64,000 bases of DNA from Ascarosepion bandense (taxonomy: Eukaryota > Mollusca > Cephalopoda > Sepiida > Sepiidae). Location of the stretch: contig JBBBDQ010000917.1 of NCBI GenBank assembly GCA_037127315.1, positions 186,001-250,000 on the forward strand, given 5' to 3'. A program made the translations under genes and the position numbers. This document shows, one piece after another, positions 10,906 to 20,305 of this stretch (its first letter is position 1; each line of letters opens with the position of its first letter). Under the pieces are notes generated by a model that was not told the DNA's origin, searched no databases, and saw only the letters and a program-made list of their open reading frames with translations.

Positions 10906-11689
10906 CTTAACCTGATTATAATCTGTCTTGGAAATCCTGTATATACATAGGCAAAAACTCTAAAATTGGCAGTGTCATATCTTCTAAAGTAGACTTTAAA
11001 AAAAACTCACAAAATTTTTTGGTGAACTTCAGCTGGCATTGTAGATGTTAGGCAAAACATATTATGAAAATTAGAGGACGTCTTTTCTATAGACTGACCG
11101 TAAGCTACATAGGTGAAAAGTTGTTGATTTTAGGGTCATGTCTTTGGGTGAATAAAATAAAATTTTCTATCAAGTGTAGACTTGAACTAGTTAAATATTT
11201 GGATTCTACACTTATTTGCTGTACATAGCAAATTTCCAAAATATTGAAGGTAAGCAAGTATATTGTTTAATTTTTTAATAAACACTGTGATTCGGCGACG
11301 TTACGTGGCCTTAATTTCTATATGAAAATTATATAGAGCCGCCCTTGAAATTGGAACGGTAAAAAGTCTCCAGCAGAAAATAATTTGGCAGACTTTCCTA
11401 ACTCATGAAGGGGAACATCTGTGGCAAATATCAAGTAATTTGGTGTCTGTCGGTGGTTCAAGTTTTTGTTGGTGTTTTGACATGGGATGATCGACTAGAG
11501 ATGCTTACACCGGCCTTGCGAATAGAGTGTGGGACAGAAAAAGAAAATCCATTAATGTCGACTTCACTGTAAAATCTGGTGTTAACTATAAAAATAAAAA
11601 AAATCGGTATTAATTATCTTAATCTTTGGAAATAATTTGACAATAAGTCTAATAATGCTTGCATTTCAATAATTTCGAACTCTGGTACA
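10906..11689. other. Tigger interior right of the transposase, no gene seen
   Basis: From 11112 onwards this aligns closely with 44359-44937 of copy 2, and the copy 2 deletion breakpoint falls at 11111/11112. No coding signal is visible. Confidence 0.6.
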
Positions 11690-12160
11690 ATGTAACCCGG
11701 ATATAAGAGAGTTGTCGGACCGGATGCGGATTCTCTTATATATCAGGGTTTGGCCTACATTACTAAAGGCACTAATTTCGGACGAGAGAAAATCTCTCTT
11801 ATATCATGGTTATACCAGTGTAATCCTGATATAAGGGAGTTGTCGGGGCAGATTCACATTCTCTTATATCCGGGTTTATCTTATATCTGGGTTTGGTCTA
11901 TTTTATATACATTACTAAAGCCTCTAAATTTTGGACTAGAGAAAATCTCTCTCATATCATGGTTATACCAGTGTAATCCTGATATAAGAAAGTTGTCTGG
12001 ACCGGATAAAAGTAATCTTATATCCGGGTTTCTCTTATATCCGGATTTGGTTTATTTTATTTATATATTACCACAGGCTCTAATCCTGGAACAGATATAA
12101 CCTCTCTTATATCCGGTTTTCTCTTATAGCAGAGTATCTTATATCCGGGTTATACTGTAT
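11690..12160. repeat. Tandem Tigger-end repeats, about 154-bp unit
   Basis: A unit containing cagtgtaatcctgatataag, tctcttatatcc and ctaaa(g)cctctaa recurs at about 11690, 11816 and 11970, followed by a terminal tcttatatccgggttata. Each unit holds the Tigger terminal motif in both orientations, so each looks like a tiny MITE joined end to end. Copy 2 has two units (44938 and 45092). Confidence 0.75.
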
Positions 12161-12379
12161 TAAATTTTCAAATCTTGTAAAAATTCATTTTTCCTTGGAA
12201 ATTATTTAAAAACTGAGAAAACCGTTTAATTAATAGCTTCTCTAATTAAATAATGTCTTATTTGTATTGCGTTATTTTTATTTTTTTAAAGCAGATTTTC
12301 GGTCAGACGATGATTCGATTTTGTAAAAAAAAAATATCCGTTATTAAAATCTCTAAAGAATTAATTCTGCTTTTATGTT

Positions 12380-12581
12380 AAATCGGAAAGGCGAGTTCGA
12401 ATTCCGATTGAATTCCTTGCATTCACTTACTTACCTTGGGAAAGGTATTAATCCGTCTCTTCCCTCCAGTTAGGTGTTAAAAATAACAGGACAGATTGGG
12501 TTCTGTAGTCACTGATCGCATAAAGTAATTGCAACCTACTACAATACATTATAATCTGCCCAGTCAGTCATGTCTCTTTCG
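12380..12581 (+). mobile_element. SINE, forward, partial
   Basis: Starts at the end of the tRNA-like head with a good B box (gagttcgaattcc at 12392-12404). It continues through ttccttgcattcacttac and ggtattaatccgtctctt to the tail tcagtcatgtctctttcg. The A-box part is missing. It is not present in copy 2. Confidence 0.88.
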
Positions 12582-12972
12582 TACTAACATCTGTTTATTT
12601 TGTTATACTTTAGTTTGTTTTGTGTTATTCATTCCCCACCCACCCCGCTCATTTTCATATCATATTTTTAAATATATTTTATTTAAAAAATTATTTTATA
12701 TAAATAAATTTTTATCTCATGGGGATATTACACCTTTTTGGGGTTTCTCTATGAACATGTGGTAACAGGATATGTGACGGATGAGTTTTTGTGGTGAATG
12801 GAGAAATTGTTAAAAGTTATTAGGTCGTGAATGTGATTGTATCGGATAGTTAATGAAGACCACCCGCTTTTTCGCTCATGTGTCCAATTTCATGTATTTA
12901 ACATGACAGTCCCGTCCCTTTCGAGATCTGATCACCCAAGCGGATGTCGCATGTGGCACGAAGGATAAGAAA
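12582..12972. other. Copy 1 specific spacer with a SINE tail remnant
   Basis: Contains a short SINE 3' remnant at 12918-12959 (ttcgagatctgatcacccaa, then gtcgcatgtggcac). Copy 2 has only tgtggcacgaaactgactg at the matching place, so the two copies kept different parts of the same insertion. No gene is seen. Confidence 0.55.
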
Positions 12973-13093
12973 GTCACGTGACATCCGCTTTTGACGTCAC
13001 ACCAAAGCGTCGTTCAAACATTCATTCAGCGATCAGGAGCCGACGGGAAGGTTGCTTATTGCAACGTTCCCGTCGGCTCGTTATTTAGAGATC
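12973..13093 (+). promoter_or_regulatory. Promoter-like block with E-box and CRE, copy 1
   Basis: A perfect 10-base palindrome gtcacgtgac (E-box CACGTG core) at 12973-12982 is followed 9 bases later by a perfect CRE, tgacgtca, at 12992-12999. A GC-rich stem-loop (13037-13079) and an ATG with a splice donor (13094-13120) come next. bHLH/bZIP factors bind such sites. In copy 2 both palindromes are unchanged (45295-45304, 45314-45321) although nearby bases differ. That this drives transcription is inference; no TATA box is evident. Confidence 0.4.
13037..13079. repeat. GC-rich 19-bp stem-loop
   Basis: Arms gagccgacgggaaggttgc and gcaacgttcccgtcggctc pair at 18 of 19 positions around a 5-base loop (ttatt), in otherwise AT-rich DNA. 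In copy 2 (about 45358-45400) one change breaks an outer pair and one turns a G-C pair into a G-T (wobble) pair, so there is no sign of compensatory change. It could act as a 5' leader hairpin if transcribed. Confidence 0.75.
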
Positions 13094-13114
13094 ATGGACC
13101 GAACAGAAATATTT
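13094..13114 (+). other. Candidate first coding exon, copy 1
   Basis: ATG followed by codons for DRTEIF, then a consensus splice donor gtaagt at 13115. Copy 2 (45416-45436) reads MDRTEIS with the same donor. Of two differences, one is silent (ACA/ACG) and one changes the last codon. An alternative donor four bases downstream would give a phase-1 intron, the phase needed by the exon-like segment at 18315. The exon is so short that chance cannot be excluded. Confidence 0.25.
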
Positions 13115-13419
13115 GTAAGTAAGACATTTTTCTCTTCATACTTTACGTATTTCTCCACGTGTGGACACTAGCTTATATATATATATATATTGTTGAGAAC
13201 AAGTGTTCGTTCATTAATTTTATGTCTCCCTCACGACTTGATGATCCATCTTATTTACGAACCCACGTGGGGATAAAAATAAGATATATTTCTTTACTTG
13301 GTAAAATCTATCATATTTCACAGATATAATGTTGAATATTAACAATATGGATCGGAATCCGACAAAATGAATAGTATAATTAAATAACAATTAGGAAAAA
13401 AAGTCTTGAATTTAACATG
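13115..13419. other. Intronic or intergenic, AT-rich, (TA)n tract
   Basis: Aligns with 45437-45780. A (TA)n tract at about 13174-13190 is much longer in copy 2. Another CACGTG (13157-13162, in tccacgtgtgg) is present in both copies. No coding signal is visible. Confidence 0.6.
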
Positions 13420-13570
13420 TTTCTCTTTAAGAAGCTTCTTCAGAGATTAAAAGAGACAGTATCTTTATTAAGGTATCCTGACACGTATCTGAACAATGAA
13501 GCCAGACCTCTTAGATTTTTTTTTGATCATTCGTTTTTAAATCTCTGAAGAAGCTTGTTAAAGGGAAACA
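13420..13570. repeat. Foldback repeat, about 29-bp arms
   Basis: The arm tttctctttaagaagcttct (13420 on) pairs with an inverted arm containing agaagcttgttaaaggga (13539-13570), separated by about 90 bases. The aagcttcttcagagat core is matched perfectly. Copy 2 has the same structure at 45781-45935. No transposase accompanies it; it may be a MITE. Confidence 0.7.
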
Positions 13571-14380
13571 CTTCTTTTTTTTCTTTTTTTTTTTTTTTTT
13601 GCTTGTTTTTTACTTAATCTACTCATAACGTGAGAATTGTTTCTCCCTCCTTGCATAAAAAAAAGCTATCCAAACTATTCACAACGTGACAGTGACTATC
13701 AATTAACGAAATATGATTTTAACAAATATGTATATATTTTTTTTTATATCACGGTAAAAGTCGGAGCGGAAATGATGTTGTCAATGAATACTAAAAAGCT
13801 AATTACCATTTCTGGATTTTTTTTCTAGCGCATTTTTTTACGGGAGAATTTTTACTCCGTCCACGTGTCTAGGCAGAGGTTGATTATAAAAACGATTTGT
13901 CCACTTCAGACTTCTTTTTAAAACTATTTTAACTCTTAAATTGACTATAGCAAAGTTAATTACAATAATCTAGTTGATGAGAGAATTTCTATGTTATTTT
14001 GTGCTAATTTTAATAGCATCGTCTTTGTTAAATTTCAATATTTCCACGTGTTCTCTTCCTATTATTAAATAGGTCAAGTGTATTAGACACATCTCTGCTA
14101 CTCTTAGTCACGGTAGTAATAAATAGTAGCTACATGCAATTTTGTATAACAGTAACTAAGCTGATGTATAAATGTTTTTCACAAAACTGTTCCTTATATT
14201 TTACATTGTGTTGAATATAACATTTTTCAACATGGCTGCCGTCTTTCTCAACCACTGAGTTGAGCTTGAATTTGGCGCGCTTCAGTGAAGACCATTCCTC
14301 CTACCACCAGTCGTTGATCTCTGCTTCTTCTTGAATCCAATTGAGTTCATGCCTTTTCTCTGGTACTGTATTCACTGATG

Positions 14381-14418
<38 letters not shown>

Positions 14419-14419
14419 C
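13571..14419. other. AT-rich, shared with copy 2, no gene seen
   Basis: Aligns with 45936-46800 and again, in part (from about 13980), with 47433-47830. It ends in a T tract of nearly 40 bases (about 14382-14418) that is variable between copies and is replaced by (TA)n at 47807-47826. Short open frames are not conserved. Confidence 0.65.
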
Positions 14420-15125
14420 AATTACATTTTCCTGCATTGCAGGATATTGAACCACCATGTGTGTAAAGAATTTTATGATACTAATTCACAAAATAAAATC
14501 ATTACTGTCCCATTTGGTTGAATTGTATAATCATTTTAAGCAAGCATTTGTAGTTGACAATACTGAAAAAGCAAATTCACTTCCACTCAAGATGATCTCC
14601 TGATGAAGAAACATGCATACGAGAGATATATATTACAAAATTTACATTCTGTTAAATAGCTACTTCATTGAAAAGTTCTCACTTCATCAGCAATGGTCAA
14701 AAACCAAACTTTATTCATTCAAATTATATTTTACAAAAATTCACATACCTGTAAGGAGCTCAAAAACATCCATATCAAGGAAGTTAAAAAAAAAAAAAGT
14801 GGGGTTTAAGAAAAAAGCTTATTTAAAATTTGTACTCCAGACATGAGACATTAAATTCATAACTCCATATTAGAAGACATAGATTACTTACATTTGTATT
14901 AAAGAATTAAAAATTGCACATGTCACAGAAATAAGATAATAGGAGAGAAGAGTGGACAATATAATCTCTGGTAAAAATTTAACAAAAAAAAACTTGTTTT
15001 AATAGAAGTAAAATAAAATGGGGATATTAGGGCTGAAATGGGCAAAAATATATAAGTATGTATATTTAAATATACATGCACACACATTCATATACACATA
15101 TGTATCCATACACTCACACACACAA

Positions 15126-15170
<45 letters not shown>

Positions 15171-15459
15171 AACACATTTATCTAAGCTGTGCTTAGAAAA
15201 TCACCACTTACAATCCAACATATATACAAATATATACACCTTACACATAAAGTGCAACTTTAATTGCACACACACCACCCACATACACATTTTATATAAA
15301 AACAAGAAATATACATACATCAGCACACCAAATATACTCATATAAACCATATACTGTCGTATATATCTTACACACACATATATACATATCTGCAATTTTT
15401 GGATAAAATTTAGAGGGCAAATACCATTGTCAACAAATCAAATAAGGGAAAAATTCTAA
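14420..15459. other. AT-rich block with CA/TA microsatellites
   Basis: Aligns with 47840-48480 and 51299-52299. A complex microsatellite of (CA)n, (TA)n and (AC)n lies at about 15076-15175. Frames rich in His, Thr, Tyr and Ile here are simple-sequence artefacts. Confidence 0.7.
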
Positions 15460-15660
15460 ACCTGAGGCTTGGTTTGGTAAAGGAAGTGGTGGGGGAATAT
15501 TGGCTATTGTAGAGTTACGCCTAGAGGAATCTCAGTAGTAATTTCACTTATGGTAGTTGGAGGCATGTGGCTCGACTCTTCCTTTAGTCGTGGTTGCTAA
15601 GAGGGAAATGGTAACTGCTTAGCCAAATTTAAAAAAAATTTGACCAAATGGAAGAGTAAG
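15460..15660. repeat. Unclassified dispersed repeat, about 200 bp, copy 1
   Basis: Contains ggtaaaggaagtggtgg, ggaatctcagtagtaattt and cttatggtagttggaggc. Related versions lie at 40797-40990, 52300-52500 and 63222-63410. The first and third match closely as duplication partners; the second and fourth form another closer pair, so two subtypes sit at two different positions within the unit. No family was recognised. Confidence 0.65.
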
Positions 15661-16019
15661 ATAATTATTGCAAGTGTTAGTGAAGGAGTGCCTGAAAATG
15701 GGCATGAAAAATCAGTATGAATCCTGTACAAACACAGCTTTCCTTTATGGTGGATGGTGGCTTGAGATGTCATATTTGCAGATCTGCATTTAACCTCAAC
15801 CAGATAGTTATCTCTAGATCTACAATTACCGGGGTGGGGGTATAATCCTATTTTCTACATTGGATTCACTACACTTCAAGATTTGGTCACTGTGGAAGCT
15901 AATGTTATACATATTATTAGTACACAAAATAACTAATAGCTAGGGATTTCATTGTGCTTATGGTATGGTTTAAAAATATTACTCTTACCGAGTGTTCATC
16001 AACAATGGCTCTTTGAAGG
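15661..16019. other. Shared with copy 2, no gene seen
   Basis: Nearly identical to 52501-52859, one of the least diverged stretches between copies. No coding signal is visible. Confidence 0.6.
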
Positions 16020-16222
16020 AATTGAAAGAAATTCTGAAGAATAAAAAAATTTTTGTAATCCTGTAACCTCAAGCAAAGCAGGACAGCCACTGGTGTGCAT
16101 GGGGCTACAGTGAGAGAATAAAACAGTAGATTCTTTAGAAAGGATAAAAGGTGGATGGGATTTAGGGTTAGGGAGGTAGGAGATGGCAGTTAATGTTGCA
16201 TTTAAACTTTTAGGGATTGTAC
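16020..16222 (-). mobile_element. LINE 3' tail, reverse
   Basis: Read on the minus strand, the end of a CR1/Jockey-like polyprotein is visible in shifting frames: FKCNINCHLL near 16200, then a CTPVAV-type box and LQDYKN-like end near 16045-16100. The upstream protein is missing. It sits head-on against the forward SINE that starts at 16231. Confidence 0.7.
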
Positions 16223-16230
16223 CTATTAGG

Positions 16231-16510
16231 GTTGTGCGTTGTGGTGCAGTGGATACCAACTCTGAACAAGAAATCAGGGAACAGTTCAAATTCCAGTTGA
16301 ATTCCTTGCATTCACATATGCACAAATACCCTTGGGAAAGGTATTAATCCATCTCTTCTCTCCTGTTATGGGTTCAAAAATAGGACAGACTGGGTTCTAT
16401 AGCCTTGGCTGGCAACCTACTGTGTAATAATCTTTTGTCCAATCAGTCGTGTCTTTTACGAGACATGATCACCCAAGTGTGTATGACGTATGGCACATGA
16501 CTGTGACCTA
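16231..16510 (+). mobile_element. SINE, forward, full length
   Basis: tRNA-like head with an A box (tggtgcagtgg, 16242-16252) and B box (agttcaaattcc, 16283-16294), about 30 bases apart, as in an internal Pol III promoter. The body follows with ttccttgcattcacat, ggtattaatccatctctt and gggttctatagccttgg, then the tail with ttttacgagacatgatcac. It is an ancestral insertion, since the same copy is at 53077-53348. Confidence 0.93.
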
Positions 16511-17233
16511 TCAAGGAAGCAAATATACAGAAGGGAGTTTCACAGGCGGGAAGTGTGTGAAAACAATGCTAATGTAGAAATGGTAGTTACATGTAACTAA
16601 ATTGACAATGAAAAGGTGGGACCTAAACGCCAATCGAGTAACACAAGTACTTTGTAGAATTTATTACTAATAAATCGAGAAGCACTCATTCAAAAACATA
16701 CTGTATAATAGGCACCTCCACTAATTCACTGAAAAAAAAAGTATGCCATGATGTTAAAATTTCCTAAACTGGAGACAAGTTTTTACAATAGTTTACTATG
16801 TTAAATATAATATTACAAAACTCCCATTTTTCCCCACTGTAAAAAAAAAAAAAAATGTAGAAATTCTTGGAAAAAAATCAAGTAATTGCTGGATTTTAAT
16901 GAAACTTTCAGGACTTATTAAGAAAAGAATGAAATTATTTTTTGAATCACTATTTTTAAAAAGTTTATCAGACTCTCCTTTCTTTTATTCTAAAACAACT
17001 TAACCTCTCCTCTCTTCTATTGGTTCTTTTGTTTTCTGGTGTTTATTTGTATTAATTTTCGTTAGCACACTTTAATGAAAAGTAACAATATACCATAAAT
17101 TTTTATAGGTAACTAGATAGTCTCGTAACAGTTATGATTTTCGAGAAAGTGATTAAGTAACCCAATTTTCTGCAAATAGCTGCCTAGACATTAATGGCAG
17201 TAAGCTGTTACTACTATTGTTAACCTTGAAAAA
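16511..17233. other. Shared with copy 2; 1.3-kb gap relative to copy 2 at about 17140
   Basis: Aligns with 53349-53980 and with 49269-49690 (a second duplicate inside copy 2). At about 17138 copy 1 jumps from gtaacagttatga directly to tttcgagaaagtgatta. Copy 2 has about 1.34 kb in between (53982-55320). No gene is seen. Confidence 0.65.
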
Positions 17234-17685
17234 TTACATTATTTACACTGTTCAGACTTGTTCTCATCGTTATTGCCATGTTTATGAATGACATTTCAGT
17301 TGGTCAGTATGCTCTGGTCTTCTTCAGGTGCTGGGTATTTTGAATGGAACCCTTTATTTCGATTACAGGGGTATATCATTCTCATTCCATGTGGATGCCA
17401 CTTCTGGTAGCCATGTAGTTACCTCCCTTTAACTCTTAGGTTATTTATTCAACACTGCTGTGACCGCTAAATTACTGGAACTAACCAATGTCTATATCCA
17501 CTGGGCCATGAATTCTGAAGTCCAGACCCGGCTACTGCAGTGGTGAACACATAACTTAAAGGTCAAAATAAAGGGTCCAGTTCAAACTTTCCAGCACCTG
17601 AGGAAGGCTGGAGAGTACAACAGGCAAAACATTGTAAAAATAGCAATTGAAGATAAGGACCACAGTCCAAACAATGCAAATACTC
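17234..17685. repeat. Foldback (MITE-like) element, copy 1
   Basis: Imperfect inverted arms of about 100 bp. The left arm contains gttcagacttgttctcat, attgccatgtt and cttcttcaggtgctggg. The right arm contains ccagcacctgaggaaggc, aaacattgtaaaaatagc and ccacagtccaaacaatg. No protein lies between them. It is shared with copy 2 (55416-55890). Confidence 0.75.
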
Positions 17686-18314
17686 CTTTCTTCCAGAAAT
17701 ATAGACTAATATTGAAAAATTTGATTTTTATAACAAACTTAGGAAAAGCAGTAGCAGAATGCAAATTAATAAAGTTTTTTTTGTCTTTCTTTACTTGTGT
17801 TAGTATTTTTTTTAAAACCTTTTTCGACTTTAGTCCTGTGAGTTTCGTTAATCTTGTTTTTGTAACTCAGTCTCTCACTCTTGCATTAATACGTGTTTAC
17901 ACTGTTCCATTCGCTTTATGAGAGACCACTTCTCTTCACTAGTAAAACAAATTAAAAGTGAACAAAATCTAAACTTAAATACCTATTATCAGCTAAAATA
18001 AGTAAAGCAGAAAATTGGTTTGATTATTAAATGTGCACAATCAATATATATAATCTAGAAGTCATTAGTATTTACTAATTTGTTATCAAACAATGAATTC
18101 TAACATTTTGATGACTGTCAAAATTGAATGCATTGTATATCTTGACTTTTTTGTTTTTATTAATGATCTGCACTTGTGTGTTTTACACATGATGGGAAGA
18201 AAGGCTGAATTTATTTACGGACCAGTCTGGTTAATATATGCTGCATTTATTATAGAATTTTGACTTTATTTTAGCATTATTTTGCTATTTTCTAATTTGT
18301 TTTTTCTTTTACAG
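17686..18314. other. AT-rich, possible intron 5' of the exon-like segment
   Basis: Ends in a pyrimidine-rich tract and acag, a splice-acceptor-like context, in both copies. A forward 69-codon frame (17712-17921) is also open in copy 2, but the similarity is at DNA level and no domain is recognisable. Confidence 0.5.
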
Positions 18315-18761
18315 GTGTAAAAGAAGCAATCATGATGAAAATTTTCCCTCAAGTACAATTTGGAATCCACGCTTTTGCCTTGTACCATCTGGCTAGAACT
18401 GACAAAATTCTTGATTGTCACTTCCTTATTTGGAGACTTAAACCCAATGGCCAAAAGTGGCTGTAGAACTGTCAAATGTTGGCCACTCCAGTTTTATCAC
18501 AATTCCAGAGATGTATCATTCAAATTTCAAGACTATAAAAAATGGAGTCAATTTCCTGGATGTTGAGCAATTCCCAGAAATTGCTGCTTTTGATAAACTT
18601 TGAAGTTATTTTCATTTGAAGATGAAGCTTTTGAGCAGGAAACATTTCAGTCTTTACACCGTGTGTGTGATCAATATCTTTTTGAGTTAGACAGTTTCCT
18701 GACTGGCTGTGATTATGTGACTTATGGGACAGAGGGTGGGGGGGTTAATTTATTTGATAAG
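18315..18761 (+). pseudogene. Exon-like segment, unrecognised protein, frame broken
   Basis: The pyrimidine tract ttttttcttttacag ends at 18314. Reading from there in the phase-1 frame gives VKEAIMMKIFPQVQFG and HLARTDK before a stop. Shifting one frame gives VAVELSNVGHSSFITIPE, FLDVEQFPEIAAFDK and, after a further shift, FSFEDE, FQSLHRVCDQYLFELDSF. A donor-like gataag|gtaaaa is at 18756-18767. The composition looks like real protein sequence, unlike the surroundings, but I do not recognise the family. The first frame break is shared with copy 2 and so predates the duplication. A 4-bp loss at about 18600 is private to copy 1. It is probably a relic exon. Confidence 0.4.
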
Positions 18762-19126
18762 GTAAAATGTGACCTGTGTATGCATATTATGGGTGTGATT
18801 AGTCAATTCTCTGACTAGTTGTGAGATTATGATAAGAGATCGTGATGTGTAAATTATGTAAATGACTGTGATATATAAATTATGCGACTGACTGATGGGG
18901 GGTAATTTATTTGATGAGGTAATTTGTGTGACCGGTGAAATTATGCTTTTGGCTGTGATGATTGTGATATGTAAATAATGTAACTGACTGATGAGGTGGG
19001 GGGGTTAATTTATTTGATGAGGTAAAATGTGTAACCTGTGAAGTTATAGTTTTTGACTGTGATAAATCAATTTTCTGACTGGCTGTGATGATTGTGATAT
19101 GTAAATAATGTGACTGATGGGGAGGG
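18690..19126. repeat. G-rich degenerate tandem repeat bordering array 2
   Basis: Motifs gaggtaaaatgtgtaacctg, tgatgattgtgatatgtaa and gggggttaatttatttga recur at roughly 100-160 bp intervals (about 18737, 18896, 18995). GGG runs at 18726-18744 fit a G-quadruplex pattern. The stretch ends in ggggaggggggaacag, where the 51-bp array starts. The same border precedes array 3. Confidence 0.7.
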
Positions 19127-19285
19127 GGGAACAGTCTTCTCCATTGAATACAAACCAAAGTGTCCCGACGTCGCACACATGGGAACAGTCGTCTTCATTG
19201 AATACAAACCAAAGTGTCCCGTCGTCGCACACATGGGAACAGTCGTCTTCATTGAATACAAACCAAACTGTCCTGTAGCACACCT
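19127..19285. repeat. Left-edge 54-bp CpG-rich monomers
   Basis: The first monomers differ from the array body. They carry cttcattgaatacaaacc and gtcccgtcgtcgcacac, and some are 54 bp through an extra gtc. Similar cttcattga and gtcgtcgcac variants recur in array 3. They look like an older monomer type preserved at the edge. Confidence 0.8.
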
Positions 19286-20305
19286 GGGAAAAGTGTTCTT
19301 TATCAAATACTAACAAAACTGTCCTGTAGCACACATGGGAACAGTCTTCTTTATCATATACAAACCATACTGTCCTGTAGCACACATGGGAACAGTCTTC
19401 TTTATCAAATACAAACCATACTGTCCTGTAGCACACATGGGAACAGTCTTCTTTATCAAATACAAACCAAACTGTCCTGTAGCACACCTGGGAACAGTCT
19501 TCTTTATCAAATACAAACCAAACTGTCCTGTAGCACACCTGGGAACAGTCTTCTTTATCAAATACAAAACAAACTGTCCTGTAGCTCACCTGGGAACAGT
19601 CTTCTTTATCAAATACAAACCAAACTGTCCTGTAGCACACCTGGGAACAGTCTTCTTTATCAAATACAAAACAAACTGTCCTGTAGCACACCTGGGAACA
19701 GTCTTCTTTATCAAATACAAACCATACTGTCCTGTAGCACACCTGGGAACAGTCTTCTTTATCAAATACAAACCAAACTGTCCTGTAGCACACCTGGGAA
19801 CAGTCTTCTTTATCAAATACAAACCAAACTGTCCTGTAGCACACCTGGGAACAGTCTTCTTTATCAAATACAAACCATACTGTCCTGTAGCACACCTGGG
19901 AACAGTCTTCTTTATCAAATACAAACCAAACTGTCCTGTAGCACACCTGGGAACAGTCTTCTTTATCAAATACAAAACAAACTGTCCTGTAGCTCACCTG
20001 GGAAAAGTGTTCTTTATCAAATACTAACAAAACTGTCCTGTAGCACACATGGGAACAGTCTTCTTTATCATATACAAACCATACTGTCCTGTAGCACACA
20101 TGGGAACAGTCTTCTTTATCAAATACAAACCATACTGTCCTGTAGCACACATGGGAACAGTCTTCTTTATCAAATACAAACCAAACTGTCCTGTAGCACA
20201 CCTGGGAACAGTCTTCTTTATCAAATACAAACCAAACTGTCCTGTAGCACACCTGGGAACAGTCTTCTTTATCAAATACAAAACAAACTGTCCTGTAGCA
20301 CACAT
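19286..20305. repeat. Internal duplication at 714-bp offset (14 monomers)
   Basis: The rare variants gggaaaagtgttc and tttatcatatac occur together at 19286 and 20000, exactly 714 bp (14 x 51) apart. The first six monomers after each occur in the same variant order (19286-19591 and 20000-20305). This indicates a recent multi-monomer amplification. Confidence 0.8.

Larger units (their letters stand above)
7672..12160. mobile_element. Pogo/Tigger DNA transposon, decayed, with nested insertions
   Basis: The left end begins with acataacccagatattaga and gaaacccggatataagag. The right end reads tcttatatccgggttatac, the inverted form of the left motif. Between them lies a recognisable Tigger-type transposase (9847-10615). 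A reverse SINE (8026-8334) and a LINE 3' tail (10785-10905) have inserted inside. Pogo/Tigger elements use short terminal inverted repeats and a CENP-B-like DNA-binding transposase. The exact ends are uncertain because several terminal motifs are clustered at 11690-12160. In copy 2 only the part after 11112 remains. Confidence 0.7.
869..19126. repeat. Segmental duplication unit, copy 1
   Basis: The stretch between array 1 and array 2 reappears in the same order and orientation at 37386-57359, and its first part reappears at 60550-64000. Shared landmarks include the array exit sequence, the Tc1 relic, the mariner relic, the reverse SINE, the LINE relic, the promoter-like block, the foldbacks, the exon-like segment and the G-rich entry to the next array. 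Copy 1 differs from copy 2 by large indels: it alone has 3716-4650, about 7226-11111 and most of 12160-12775, and it lacks the counterpart of 53982-55320. By eye the aligned parts differ by a few percent. Confidence 0.93.

Noticed and set aside
14598..14630. Hammerhead ribozyme (ctgatgaagaaac motif)
   Set aside because: The CTGATGA box is present, but the spacing to a GAAA box and the flanking stems needed for the fold are not.
15076..15345. His/Thr/Tyr-rich reading frame
   Set aside because: It is a translation of CA and TA microsatellites.
16231..16300. tRNA gene
   Set aside because: The A and B boxes belong to a SINE head. The sequence continues into SINE body and tail, and no complete cloverleaf with an anticodon arm could be supported.
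17712..17921. Conserved 69-codon frame, also open at 55919-56128
   Set aside because: Conservation is explained by the recent segmental duplication. No domain is recognisable and there are no signs of codon-level constraint.
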